Assembly (NCBI RefSeq): GCF_000511355.1
Contig: NC_023135.1
Coordinates: 1,576,371 to 1,640,370 of the forward strand
Direction of reading: 5' to 3'
Origin: Leisingera methylohalidivorans DSM 14336
GTDB lineage: Bacteria; Pseudomonadota; Alphaproteobacteria; Rhodobacterales; Rhodobacteraceae
DNA length: 64,000 bases
This document shows, in pieces, positions 56,413 through 64,000 of this stretch (position 1 is its first letter; every line of letters begins with the position of its first letter). The notes beneath the pieces are model-generated. The model had not been told where the DNA came from, did no database searches, and was given only the letters and a program-made list of their open reading frames with translations. Both the position numbers and the translations under genes were made by a program.

Positions 56413-57338
56413 GCGGAAGTCCTTTCACGGGGGCTGAGGTGGATACCTGCCAGCATGCAGCGCACCGACCCGCCTGCGGTTTCGATGGTGGGAATGGTCA
56501 AGGGCAGCGGCTCGGCGCTTTGCTCGATTTCTGCAATCTGGTCCGGACGCAGTGCGTCCAGCGCCTTGGCCGAAAGTGCAAGAATGCGTTTATCGCCAGT
56601 AAGCTCCAGCGCGTTTCCGGCGAAATCAGCGATCTGTTCCCGGGTCAGATCAATCACCCGGCGGCCAGTCTCTTCCAGCCGCTCAGCGACGTCTGCACGG
56701 CGGCATGGATCGACGATCATATCCAAGCAGATCAGCGCGTATTCGGTGCCGATTCCCATCAGAACATTGGTGTGATAGATATCGCGCCCTGCGGCATCTT
56801 TGGCTTCGAAGACCATGGGTTCAAAATTGAAATGCGTGCAGAAACGTTCCAGCAGGACCGGGTCGGCGCGATTGGATTTCACCGTATAGGCAATGCGGCC
56901 AATGTGATCGAGCACCATGGCGCCGGTGCCTTCCAGTGACAGCCCGTCCTGTTCCAGACCGGAGTAATCGATCACATCCTGAACCCGGTAGTTCCGTTTC
57001 AGCAGTTCGATCACATCCCAGCGCCGTTCCTTGCGCCGGTTGCCCGCGAACATCGGATAAACTGCGACATGCCCGCCGGCATGAGTGGAAAACCAATTGT
57101 TCGGAAACACGCTGTCCGGGGTATCTTCCGACATGTCGTCGAACACATGCACCAATACACCTGCGCCCCGCAGTGTTTCCACCGCACTGTCGAACTCAGC
57201 CAGTGCCTGTGCCGAGATTGTTCCGCTTGAACCGTTTGCCAGTATTTGAAAGGCGTTGTCGCCCTGCGTTTCCGGATTTGAGCGGAACTGGTGCGGCCGG
57301 ACCATGACCACCGCAGCGGGGGCTTGCAGGCTGGTCAC
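56409..57338 (-). CDS. Citrulline-utilising hydrolase CtlX-like (amidinotransferase family)
   Basis: The 309-residue guanidino-modifying enzyme is of the arginine deiminase fold. It has VMVRPHQFRSNPETQGDNAFQ near the start, DSVFPNNWFSTHAGGHVAVYPM, and a C-terminal nucleophile Cys294 in GGSVRCMLAGIHL. The CtlX group is thought to hydrolyse citrulline to ornithine and carbamate or a related product. Its position between arginase and ornithine cyclodeaminase, with ATGA-type overlaps on both sides, strongly supports a role in feeding ornithine. A dimethylarginine hydrolase-like activity is the alternative. Confidence 0.85.
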   Translation of the reverse strand: MTSLQAPAAVVMVRPHQFRSNPETQGDNAFQILANGSSGTISAQALAEFDSAVETLRGAGVLVHVFDDMSEDTPDSVFPNNWFSTHAGGHVAVYPMFAGNRRKERRWDVIELLKRNYRVQDVIDYSGLEQDGLSLEGTGAMVLDHIGRIAYTVKSNRADPVLLERFCTHFNFEPMVFEAKDAAGRDIYHTNVLMGIGTEYALICLDMIVDPCRRADVAERLEETGRRVIDLTREQIADFAGNALELTGDKRILALSAKALDALRPDQIAEIEQSAEPLPLTIPTIETAGGSVRCMLAGIHLSPRERTSA

Positions 57339-58261
57339 TGATAGCTCCGTGTCGGGCGGTCAAAGACGCGGCGGCCCAAAGCCGAGGCACAGAGATCCAC
57401 CATCAAATGCGCTGTGCGGCCCCTTTCATCCAGAAACGGGTTCAGTTCAACCAAATCCAATGAGGTCATCAGCCCGGAGTCATGCAGGATTTCGCAAACC
57501 AGATGCGCTTCGCGGACTGTGGCGCCGCCCGGAACCGTGGTGCCAACTGCCGGGGCGACAGAGGGGTCCAGGAAATCCACGTCCAGCGAGACATGCAGCA
57601 TGCCGTTGGCCTGGGCGACTTGTTCCAGGAACCGGTTCAAAGGGCCGGCGATACCGTTTTCATCGATATGGCGCATGTCATGGGTGCGGATCGAGCTGCC
57701 CTCCAGGGCAAGCCGCTCCTGGGCGTCGACAGATCGCAATCCGATCATGCAGACGTTCTCCTGCGGCACCGGGTTGGCAACTTCAGGAAAGCCCTCGAAC
57801 CCGTTACGGCCTGTGAAATATCCAACTGGCGTGCCATGCAGGTTACCACTGTCCGACGTATCCGGCGTGTGGAAATCGGTATGCGCGTCCAGCCACAGAA
57901 CAAACAGCGGGCGGCCGGCCTTGGCAGCATAATTCGCAGCACCGGCGACGGAGCCGAGCGAGAGCGAGTGATCCCCGCCCAGGAAAACGGGAAGGCCGCC
58001 CTCCAGAGCACCTTCAGCTGCCTGTGCCAGGCGCGAAGTCCAGCCGATGGTCTCATTGCGGGCAAAAACCAGCCCGTCGTTGCTATCGGGCGCATAGGGG
58101 GCTGGTGTCAGGTTTCCCAAGTCCTCAACCGTATGCCCAAGACTTTCCAGCGCGGCGGCTAGCCCGGCAGTCCGGAATGCGTCGGGCCCCATCAGGCAGC
58201 CGGCCCGGCGTTTACCACTGTCCACCGGCGCGCCAATTAGGATGCAATGTTGTGAAGTCAC
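57335..58261 (-). CDS. rocF: Arginase
   Basis: The 308-residue ureohydrolase has GGDHSLSLGS, the manganese-site LWLDAHTDFHTP, and the Asp pair in MLHVSLDVDFLDPS, the signature of arginase (agmatinase has a different pattern after the second motif). An opening ILIGAPVDSGKRRAGCLMGPDAFR is typical of arginases. It splits arginine into ornithine and urea. It is the first gene of the arginine operon, and its start lies 15 bases from a palindromic candidate operator. Confidence 0.94.
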   Translation of the reverse strand: MTSQHCILIGAPVDSGKRRAGCLMGPDAFRTAGLAAALESLGHTVEDLGNLTPAPYAPDSNDGLVFARNETIGWTSRLAQAAEGALEGGLPVFLGGDHSLSLGSVAGAANYAAKAGRPLFVLWLDAHTDFHTPDTSDSGNLHGTPVGYFTGRNGFEGFPEVANPVPQENVCMIGLRSVDAQERLALEGSSIRTHDMRHIDENGIAGPLNRFLEQVAQANGMLHVSLDVDFLDPSVAPAVGTTVPGGATVREAHLVCEILHDSGLMTSLDLVELNPFLDERGRTAHLMVDLCASALGRRVFDRPTRSYQ

Positions 58262-58275
58262 CGTTTTGGCCTCTC

Positions 58276-58294
58276 GAAGAAATATACTTTCTTC
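58276..58294. promoter_or_regulatory. Candidate Lrp-type operator
   Basis: A seven-base inverted repeat, GAAGAAA-TATAC-TTTCTTC, has a five-base AT-rich spacer. It lies between the divergent arginase and Lrp-type regulator genes, 15 bases from the arginase start, suited to repression or autoregulation. Confidence 0.55.
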
Positions 58295-58374
58295 CTAGAA
58301 AGCTCCGATATGCGATGGATTCCAGCGGGCATTTTGCTCATAAAGGACAGTGACTGATCGAATTGAGGTTCAAA

Positions 58375-58800
58375 ATGGACAAAACGGATGAGCGGCTGGT
58401 GTCAGCGCTTCGGCATAACGCGCGGGCGTCGCTGTCGGATCTGGCACTTGAGCTGAACCTGTCGCGCACCACGGTGCGGGCCCGGATTGAGCGGTTGCAG
58501 GCGCGTGGTGATATTCTGGGGTTTACCGTGGTGCTGAAAGAAGACGTGCTGCGGGATCCGGTCCGTGGATTGATGCTGATCGGGATCGAAGGCCGTGGCA
58601 CCAACCGGATCACCCGGCAGCTGCAGGGCCTTCCCGAAGTCCGGGCAATTCATACCACCAATGGACGCTGGGATTTGATTGTGGAGCTTGGCACCGAAAC
58701 ACTGGAAACCTTAGACACAGCTTTGGCAAAGATCCGAACCTTCGAGGGGATTGTGAGCAGCGAGACGAACCTGCTGCTGGCGACAAAAAAAGATAGCTGA
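58375..58800 (+). CDS. Lrp/AsnC-family regulator, probably of the arginine operon
   Basis: This 141-residue regulator has the N-terminal helix-turn-helix DKTDERLVSALRHNARASLSDLALELNLSRTTVRARIERLQARG, and a C-terminal RAM domain (MLIGIEGRGTNRITRQLQGLPEVRAIHTTNGRWDLIVEL). ATG 58375 has GAGG at 58365-58368; a TTG upstream would add four residues. It is divergent from the arginase operon, so it is likely the arginine- or ornithine-responsive regulator. Confidence 0.9.
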   Translation: MDKTDERLVSALRHNARASLSDLALELNLSRTTVRARIERLQARGDILGFTVVLKEDVLRDPVRGLMLIGIEGRGTNRITRQLQGLPEVRAIHTTNGRWDLIVELGTETLETLDTALAKIRTFEGIVSSETNLLLATKKDS

Positions 58801-58862
58801 GATACTGGAAATATCGCAGTCATACCAGATGGTTGTCGACTTCACTTCAGCTTACCTGCCGG

Positions 58863-59330
58863 TTAACCCTGTTTGCGGGCATGGTTGGCCGCTGCAAACC
58901 AAAGCAGCGCCAAACCAAAAGATGCAATGGCGTTCCAGCTGGCCATAGACAGCGACAGCATTTCCCATGGCGCCTCATCACAACGTACCAAGGGGGCGGC
59001 CATGATCTGGTCCAGCAATTGATCCGGAGATAAGCCGCCAATCGGACCGGACGTGCAAGTGGAGGGACCTTCCCACCAGCCGCGTTCAACCCCGGTATGA
59101 AATGCGCCAACACCTGCGGTGGCCAGTGCCGCCAGCGCCCCCAGATAAGGCAGCAGCGTTCCTGGAATGATCAGAGCCAATACGCCGATGCCTGCGGCGG
59201 CGGCATGCGGGTAGCGCTGCCAATAGCAAAGTTTACAGGGCGCCATCTCGCCAATGTACTGGAACCCCAGCGCGCCCAACAAAAGAGCGGCAGAGCCGCC
59301 AGCCGCGAGGATGATCAGAAAACGATGCAT
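58863..59330 (-). CDS. dsbB: Disulfide bond formation protein DsbB-like
   Basis: The 155-residue membrane protein has four hydrophobic spans and two cysteine pairs, Cys32-Cys35 in MAPCKLCYWQR and Cys92 with Cys117 (GPSTCTSG and LVRCDEAP). This is the arrangement in DsbB, which reoxidises DsbA by passing electrons to quinone. The RY after the first pair is also conserved. It is two bases downstream of the DedA-family gene and probably co-transcribed. Confidence 0.9.
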   Translation of the reverse strand: MHRFLIILAAGGSAALLLGALGFQYIGEMAPCKLCYWQRYPHAAAAGIGVLALIIPGTLLPYLGALAALATAGVGAFHTGVERGWWEGPSTCTSGPIGGLSPDQLLDQIMAAPLVRCDEAPWEMLSLSMASWNAIASFGLALLWFAAANHARKQG

Positions 59331-59332
59331 GA

Positions 59333-59911
59333 TCAGATGAACCTTACCAGCAGGAAGCCGCCAAACAGGACAACCATGAAGGCTGTGAAAACCAGGCCCA
59401 GGCGGTGTTCAATAAAATCGCGGATCGGGGCTCCGAACTTCCAGAGCAACCCGGCGACGATGAAAAAACGCAATGCGCGTGCAAGGATAGAGGTGGCAAT
59501 GAAGGTGCCGATCGGCATGCCCGTCCACCCCGACATAATGGTTATGACTTTATAGGGGAACGGTGTGATGCCGGCGCCCAGCACAGCCCAGAACCCGAAA
59601 TCATTAAAACGCGTGTTGAACTCCGCGATGGCATCGCCTTTGCCCATTGCCTCCAGCACAGGCTGGCCGATGCCCTCGTAGAAGAACGCTCCGATCGCAT
59701 AGCCAAGCACGCCGCCCGCAACCGAGGCCGCCAGCGCGACCAGCGCAACCAGCCAGGCGCGGGACGGGCGGGCCAGGATCATCGGGATCATCAGCACATC
59801 CGGCGGAATCGGAAAGACGGAGCTTTCGACAAAGGCGACAATGGCCAAACACCAAAGCGCCTTGGGGTGATCGGCCAGGGCCATCGTCCGGTTGTACAGC
59901 GGTTTCAGCAT
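59333..59911 (-). CDS. DedA/YqaA-family membrane protein
   Basis: The 192-residue protein has five or six hydrophobic spans and the SNARE-associated (VTT) signature FVESSVFPIPPDVLMIPM near residue 27, with GAGITPFPYKVITIMSGWTGM near residue 110. The family includes flippases of undecaprenyl phosphate and phosphatidylethanolamine; YqaA-type members are not well characterised. The start could be ATG 59911 or the internal one nine codons later. It precedes dsbB on the minus strand. Confidence 0.87.
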   Translation of the reverse strand: MLKPLYNRTMALADHPKALWCLAIVAFVESSVFPIPPDVLMIPMILARPSRAWLVALVALAASVAGGVLGYAIGAFFYEGIGQPVLEAMGKGDAIAEFNTRFNDFGFWAVLGAGITPFPYKVITIMSGWTGMPIGTFIATSILARALRFFIVAGLLWKFGAPIRDFIEHRLGLVFTAFMVVLFGGFLLVRFI

Positions 59912-60075
59912 TCAGTGCCCTGCATCCTCAACGGGTTTTGCAAGATGAGGTGGCATGCGCGCTGCGTTCCGTCAACCTTTGCTGCAGGGGAATGCGCCAC
60001 AGGCTGTTTTTTCGGCAGGGAAGAGCATTTTTGCCTCTGGACCTTGGCGTCTGGCTTGGCTAGGAACAGGACGTG

Positions 60076-60161
60076 GCCCAAGTGGCGGAATGGTAGACGC
60101 AGGGGATTCAAAATCCCCCGCTGGTGACAGCGTGCCGGTTCGAGTCCGGCCTTGGGTACCA
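60076..60161 (+). tRNA. tRNA-Leu (anticodon CAA)
   Basis: The cloverleaf is complete: acceptor GCCCAAG / CTTGGGT plus encoded ACCA; D arm with GGCGGAATGGTAGAC; anticodon stem GGGGA / TCCCC around TTCAAAA (anticodon CAA, reading UUG); a long variable arm GCTGGTGACAGC, as expected for leucine; and T arm GGTTCGAGTCC. Confidence 0.97.
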
Positions 60162-60166
60162 ATAAA

Positions 60167-60206
60167 AACAAAGGCCTGCAGCAAGTTCTTGCTGCAGGCC
60201 TTTGTT
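60167..60206 (+). terminator. Terminator of tRNA-Leu
   Basis: A perfect 18-base stem (AACAAAGGCCTGCAGCAA and its complement) has a GTTC loop and a T-rich tail (TTCTTTG). It starts five bases after the tRNA end. Confidence 0.92.
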
Positions 60207-60276
60207 TCTTTGATTATCCGAGTCAACTGAAAGCTCTCGCAATCACGCACTGCTCTTGCCTTAAGCCTGTGTAAGA

Positions 60277-60942
60277 TCAGCGGCTGTCTTTCAGGCCGTA
60301 ATCCGCGAAGGCAGCGATCACCTCCTGCATTTCGGTTTCAGACAGGATGTGCGGCTCACCTATTGTAAGGCTCGTCGCATAACCCTTTGCCAAGGTTTCC
60401 AATTCCCCTAGGCGCCATAGCGCGCGCGGCAGGCTTTCGCCGGTGGCTACAGCGCCATGGTTCGCCATCAGGCAAGCGCTGCGGTTTTCCAATGACCGGG
60501 TGATATTATCAGACAGCTGCTGGCTGCCGAACAGCGCATAATCTGCCACCGGCACATCGTTGCCGCCAAAGGCGGCGACCATATAGTGGCAGGCAGGGAT
60601 AGGCTGACGGTTTATCGCCAGTGCGCTGCAATAGACGGGGTGGGCGTGAACCACTGCGTTGACAGCGGGCTTGGCCCGCAGAATGGCAAGGTGGAAAGGC
60701 CATTCAGTCGATGGTTTCAATTGCCCCTCCGGCCATCGGCCAGCGTCCAAAGGGATCTTCACCAGATCCTTGGGCGCCATCTTCTCGTAGGGCACGCCGG
60801 AGGGCGTGATCAGCATCATCTCGCCCGTGCGCACCGAGATATTGCCGGAGGTTCCCTGATTGATGCCTGTGGCATTCATCTCCAGGCAGGCGTCGATCAC
60901 GGCCTGCCGCAGCTCGGGGCTGTCTTGATACGGAGGCTTCAC
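60277..60942 (-). CDS. Class II aldolase, probably 5-(methylthio)ribulose-1-phosphate aldolase
   Basis: The 221-residue class II aldolase/adducin-like enzyme starts at GTG 60942, with GGAGGAT upstream. The zinc ligands are in VVHAHPVY and in MANHGAVATG, and Glu in STEWPFHL is the expected catalytic acid. TSGNISVRTGEMMLITPSG is typical of the fuculose-1-phosphate aldolase family. It lies 16 bases downstream of mtnA on the same strand. That pairing is the layout of the methylthioadenosine DHAP shunt, where this aldolase gives DHAP and (methylthio)acetaldehyde. Confidence 0.82.
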   Translation of the reverse strand: MKPPYQDSPELRQAVIDACLEMNATGINQGTSGNISVRTGEMMLITPSGVPYEKMAPKDLVKIPLDAGRWPEGQLKPSTEWPFHLAILRAKPAVNAVVHAHPVYCSALAINRQPIPACHYMVAAFGGNDVPVADYALFGSQQLSDNITRSLENRSACLMANHGAVATGESLPRALWRLGELETLAKGYATSLTIGEPHILSETEMQEVIAAFADYGLKDSR

Positions 60943-60958
60943 GGAGGATCCTCCGGTC

Positions 60959-62065
60959 TCAGGCGGATCTGGCGGCGGCCATGTCCGGAAACAACCCGGC
61001 AAGGCCGTCTTCGGTGGCTTCGCAGATCCCGCGTTCGGTAATCAGGCCGGTGACCAGCCGGTTCGGGGTCACGTCAAAGGCCGGGTTGCCGCCTGGTGTG
61101 CCATCCGGGGTTACCTGAACCACATCGATCGCACCATCTCCGGCCTTGCCTTGCACATGGGTGATTTCACGTTCGCTGCGTTCTTCGATCGGAATCTCGG
61201 CAACTCCGTCCGAGACCGTCCAGTCGATGGTCGGCGAGGGCAGGGCGACATAGAAGGGCACGCCATTATCCTTGGCCGCCAGCGCCTTCAGATAGGTGCC
61301 GATCTTGTTGCAGACATCGCCGCGGCGGGTAGTGCGGTCGGTGCCAGTGATCACCAGATCTACTTGGCCGTGCTGCATAAGGTGGCCCCCGGCATTGTCA
61401 GTAATATAGCTGTGGCTGATGCCGTGACTGCCCAGTTCCCAGGATGTCAGCGCGCCCTGATTGCGCGGACGGGTCTCATCTACCCAGACATGGATCGGGA
61501 TGCCCGCGTCATGCGCCTGGTACATCGGGCTGGTGGCAGTGCCCCAATCGACGGTTGCAATCCAGCCGGCGTTGCAATGGGTCAGCAGCCGGACCGGTTC
61601 GCCCGCGGGTTTCTGTGCGGCAATTTGCTTGATCAGCTCCAATCCGTGCGCGCCGATGCTGCGGTTGATTTCCACATCTTCGTCTGCGATCTCATGGGCC
61701 AGGGCCAGCGCGGCGGCAGCGCGCTCAGCCGCTGCCAGCGGCCGCAGGCGGTTGCGGCACCGGTCCAGCGCCCAGCGCAGGTTGATGGCAGTGGGGCGGG
61801 TGGCGTTCAGAAAGCTCCAAGCCTGATCCATCGCCGCATCCGACGGATCCAGCCGCATTGCCAGCGCCATGGCATAAGCCGCAGTGGCCCCGATCAGCGG
61901 TGCGCCGCGGACCCGCATTTCGACAATTGCTTCGGCAAATTCCTGCAGTGTGTTCACTTGCTGGATGCGGAAGTCATGCGGCAGCCAGCGCTGATCAATG
62001 ATCTGCAGCGCGTCCTTGTCATGATCCCACCACAGGGACCGGTAATGCCTACCATCTACTTTCAT
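60959..62065 (-). CDS. mtnA: Methylthioribose-1-phosphate isomerase
   Basis: The 368-residue isomerase of the MtnA/eIF2B family has the catalytic Cys164 in [11 protein letters not shown] and Asp243 in [10 protein letters not shown], with the [19 protein letters not shown] segment near residue 50. It interconverts 5-methylthioribose 1-phosphate and 5-methylthioribulose 1-phosphate in the salvage of methylthioadenosine made during polyamine and related synthesis. A ribose-1,5-bisphosphate isomerase reading is less likely. It leads the two-gene unit with the aldolase. Confidence 0.93.
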   Translation of the reverse strand: MKVDGRHYRSLWWDHDKDALQIIDQRWLPHDFRIQQVNTLQEFAEAIVEMRVRGAPLIGATAAYAMALAMRLDPSDAAMDQAWSFLNATRPTAINLRWALDRCRNRLRPLAAAERAAAALALAHEIADEDVEINRSIGAHGLELIKQIAAQKPAGEPVRLLTHCNAGWIATVDWGTATSPMYQAHDAGIPIHVWVDETRPRNQGALTSWELGSHGISHSYITDNAGGHLMQHGQVDLVITGTDRTTRRGDVCNKIGTYLKALAAKDNGVPFYVALPSPTIDWTVSDGVAEIPIEERSEREITHVQGKAGDGAIDVVQVTPDGTPGGNPAFDVTPNRLVTGLITERGICEATEDGLAGLFPDMAAARSA

Positions 62066-62200
62066 CTGGCTGTCTCCCTAGTCCGGCGGCTCAGCACGAG
62101 GTGCCGGAATCGACCCGTTTTACGGGTCCGGCCTAGCGCCGCCTGCGGGATTAGACAACCATCTGCACGGGGAGAATTCAATGATCAGTCGGCAGCCGGG

Positions 62201-63046
62201 TCAGAGTGAGGCGGTCTTGAATGTATCGCAGGCGTCCACTGCCCCGGTCTCATACCCGCGGGAAAACCAAGCCTGCCGCTGCGCGCTGGTGCCGTGCGAG
62301 AAGGTGTGCGGTTGCGGCGCCTGGCCTGCGTTACGCTGCAGCGTATCGTCGCCGATCTGTTTGGCGGCGTTCATCGCTTCGCTGATGTCCCCCGGCTCCA
62401 GCGTGCCCAAGTCATCACGTGCGTAGCGGGCCCAGACCCCGGAGAAGCAGTCGGCCTGCAGCTCTGTGCGCACGGAAATCGCATTGGATTCCACTTCGCT
62501 CACCTGCGCGCGGATCCGTTGGGTTTCGCCCAGGATGCCGAGTTCATTCTGCACATGATGGGCAACCTCATGGGCGACAACATAGGCGGCGGCAAAATCG
62601 CCGCCGGCACCCAGCCGCTGGCTGAGCGTGGTGAAAAAGGCCGTGTCGAGATAGACTTTCTCATCCAGCGGGCAATAAAACGGGCCGGAGGCGCCGGACG
62701 CCCCGCCGCAGGGCGATTGCGTCACGCCCTTGAACAAGACCAGCACCGCCGGGTCGTAGGACCGCTCCAGCTGCTGCTCAAAAATCGCGGTCCAGATCTC
62801 CTCAGTGTCGGCCAGGGCCACGCTGACAAATTCCGCGGCCTCCTGGTCGGCTTCGGTGACCGGCGCGGACTGGCGGCTTTGCGGCGCTGACCCTTGCAGC
62901 AGCGGCGTGAGGTCGACGCCCAGAAAGGCCCCGACGACAACGATCAATACTGCCCCCGCACCGCCGATCCCCGCGGTCCTGCCTGTAAGCCCCCGGCCGC
63001 GCCGGTCCTCGATATTCCGGCTTCCACGGCGCCCTCTCCATCGCAT
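62201..63046 (-). CDS. YpfJ-family neutral zinc metallopeptidase
   Basis: The 281-residue protein has a short cytosolic N-terminus, one membrane span (AVLIVVVGAFLGVDL) near residue 32, and the YpfJ/KPN_02809-like domain. The zinc motif HEVAHHVQ is near residue 160 and the third ligand Glu is probably in TELQADCFSGVWA. The CGGASGASGPFYCPLDEKVYLDTAFF segment is diagnostic. Function of the family is unknown. It should be an anchored periplasmic or envelope protein. It is divergent to the decayed RND operon. Confidence 0.92.
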   Translation of the reverse strand: MRWRGRRGSRNIEDRRGRGLTGRTAGIGGAGAVLIVVVGAFLGVDLTPLLQGSAPQSRQSAPVTEADQEAAEFVSVALADTEEIWTAIFEQQLERSYDPAVLVLFKGVTQSPCGGASGASGPFYCPLDEKVYLDTAFFTTLSQRLGAGGDFAAAYVVAHEVAHHVQNELGILGETQRIRAQVSEVESNAISVRTELQADCFSGVWARYARDDLGTLEPGDISEAMNAAKQIGDDTLQRNAGQAPQPHTFSHGTSAQRQAWFSRGYETGAVDACDTFKTASL

Positions 63047-63330
63047 GTCATCCTCCTGGGTTTCAGGCCTATCGGCATCTCGGGATCAGTTAGCGGTGCC
63101 TAAGCGGCTATCAATGAATGCTGCGCAGGCGGGGCAGTCCGACCGGTCTCTATCAGGACAACCCCTGTTGCGCGCCAAAGGTTCCGCTCACAGCCCAATC
63201 ACACCAACAGCCTTGCGGATATGGTGAGCAGCTTAATCAATGAAAGGAGATTCACATCGGCGCCGATAGCAGTCTGCGCGCGTCCGCGCAGTCATTTCTT
63301 ACATAGTTTCAAAATTGGAAGGGGCACAGC

Positions 63331-63800
63331 ATGGCACGACTCTGGATTGGGGCCTGTCTGGGGGGCCGGACTTGCAATGATAGCGGCAGCAGGCCTGATG
63401 CTCGCAGGTCCTGCACCCGCCCAGCAGGATCGCCTTTGCCGGCAACCAGGTTGATCCGGCCACCCGCGCCGTCTCTGTGCGGGCGCAGTTTCAAAACGAT
63501 CACCGGTTGATCTTGGACGGCGCCTTTCTGACCGTCGGCCTGCAATCGCAAGCGGCAGTCGACCGGATCATCATCTGTCAGGCCGGGATCCAGCGCGATC
63601 AGCAGGGGCCGTTTGTTCTGGCAGCGGATGATCAGAACGAGGTGGCCCAGCGCTACATCGTCACCGGCGATGTGCAGGGTACCGGCATCGTTATGCTGGA
63701 TCGGCTGACAGACGGGGAAACCGTTGTGGTCGAAGGCCTGCAAAAAATCCGTCCCGGTGTGGAAGTGGATCCGGTGCTGGCCGGGCGGGCAGGAGAATAA
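63331..63800 (+). pseudogene. RND efflux membrane-fusion protein remnant
   Basis: ATG 63331, preceded by GGAAGGGG, starts a signal-like segment MARLWIGACLG that shifts frame into GLAMIAAAGLMLAGPAPAQQDR. The next recognisable part is the C-terminal third of an AcrA-like adaptor: [45 protein letters not shown] and [13 protein letters not shown] end at TAA 63798-63800. The lipoyl and helical-hairpin domains, about 200 residues, are missing. At least one frameshift and one large deletion are thus needed to explain it. No working adaptor can be made. Confidence 0.75.
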
Positions 63801-63803
63801 GCG

Positions 63804-64000
63804 ATGTTTTCCTCAATCTTCATCTCGCGGCCGAAGTTTGCGATTGTCATCTCCCAGGTGCTGACGGTCATGGGGTGATCGGCTACTTCGTGCTGTCTGT
63901 GGCGCAGTTCCCTGAAATCACCCCGCCGGTGGTGAACGTCAGCGCAAATTGTCCCGGCGCCAATGCTGAAACCGTTGCAAAGAGTGTCGCTGCGCCGATC
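63804..64000 (+). pseudogene. RND efflux inner-membrane pump (AcrB-like), frameshifted and cut by the window edge
   Basis: From ATG 63804 the product begins [24 protein letters not shown], the standard first membrane span of RND pumps, then meets TGA near 63875. In the next frame it continues [23 protein letters not shown] and [16 protein letters not shown], the well-known first periplasmic part. One missing base explains it. The rest of the gene lies outside the window, so whether it is otherwise whole is unknown. It is three bases after the adaptor remnant, as in acrAB-type operons. Confidence 0.8.

Overview
The window reads as chromosome of a marine Roseobacter-group alphaproteobacterium (Rhodobacteraceae), most like Leisingera or Phaeobacter. 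The indicators are high GC with tightly overlapping operons, a suf operon carrying small Roseobacter-type extra genes, class II DAHP synthase, an invasion-associated-locus-B protein, a non-pyrrolysine MttB homologue, and a tmpA-tmpB pair whose biochemistry was worked out in Leisingera. Names rest on motifs read from the translations and on family knowledge; no database search was run.

Left part (1-30 kb). The window opens inside sufB and continues with a suf operon (YbjQ-like protein, SAM-methyltransferase-like protein, sufC, sufD, two YIP1-like membrane proteins, sufS) that ends at a perfect palindromic terminator. A decayed stretch follows (6.1-7.66 kb): a ureidoglycolate-lyase-like pseudogene and an IS21-family remnant. 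Next come tmpA-tmpB, which convert the phosphonate analogue of glycine betaine into glycine betaine and phosphate, with a divergent LysR regulator. A PilZ-domain gene broken by a frameshift and tRNA-Arg(CCG) lie beside it. An envelope block follows: a divergent YcbK-like/YcbB-like pair, lpxD with an acyl carrier protein and a ketoacyl synthase, and an ialB-type protein. Then come a HerA/YjgR-type ATPase, a five-gene liv-type transporter, a PQQ-type sugar dehydrogenase, a GlxA-type regulator, class II DAHP synthase and a PAS-domain protein.

Middle (29.6-41.6 kb). yicC-gmk-gamma carbonic anhydrase precede a full phosphate regulon, phoR-pstSCAB-phoU-phoB. PhoR shows no membrane segment, and the pstS promoter carries three PhoB-type half-sites at exact 11-bp spacing. 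A glutaryl-CoA dehydrogenase with a divergent LysR regulator follows. From 41.56 to 43.0 kb there is about 1.4 kb without an intact gene, including an IS3-family transposase fragment.

Right part (43-64 kb). This holds an orphan MttB-family methyltransferase, two small outer-membrane beta-barrels, cysS-cimA-phytoene-synthase-like gene, an MFS transporter, a DNA glycosylase-esterase pair, a VOC protein, an RluE-type pseudouridine synthase and an HNH nuclease. The arginine/citrulline catabolic operon (arginase, CtlX, ornithine cyclodeaminase) has a divergent Lrp regulator. dsbB, a DedA-family gene, tRNA-Leu(CAA), an mtnA plus class II aldolase pair that looks like a methylthioadenosine DHAP shunt, a zinc metallopeptidase, and the wreck of an RND efflux operon complete the window.

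Shared themes are nitrogen, phosphorus and methyl-group scavenging (phosphonate to betaine plus phosphate, Pho regulon, arginine catabolism, methylthio salvage) set among ordinary housekeeping genes, with three patches of gene decay at 6.1-7.7, 41.6-43.0 and 63.3-64 kb.
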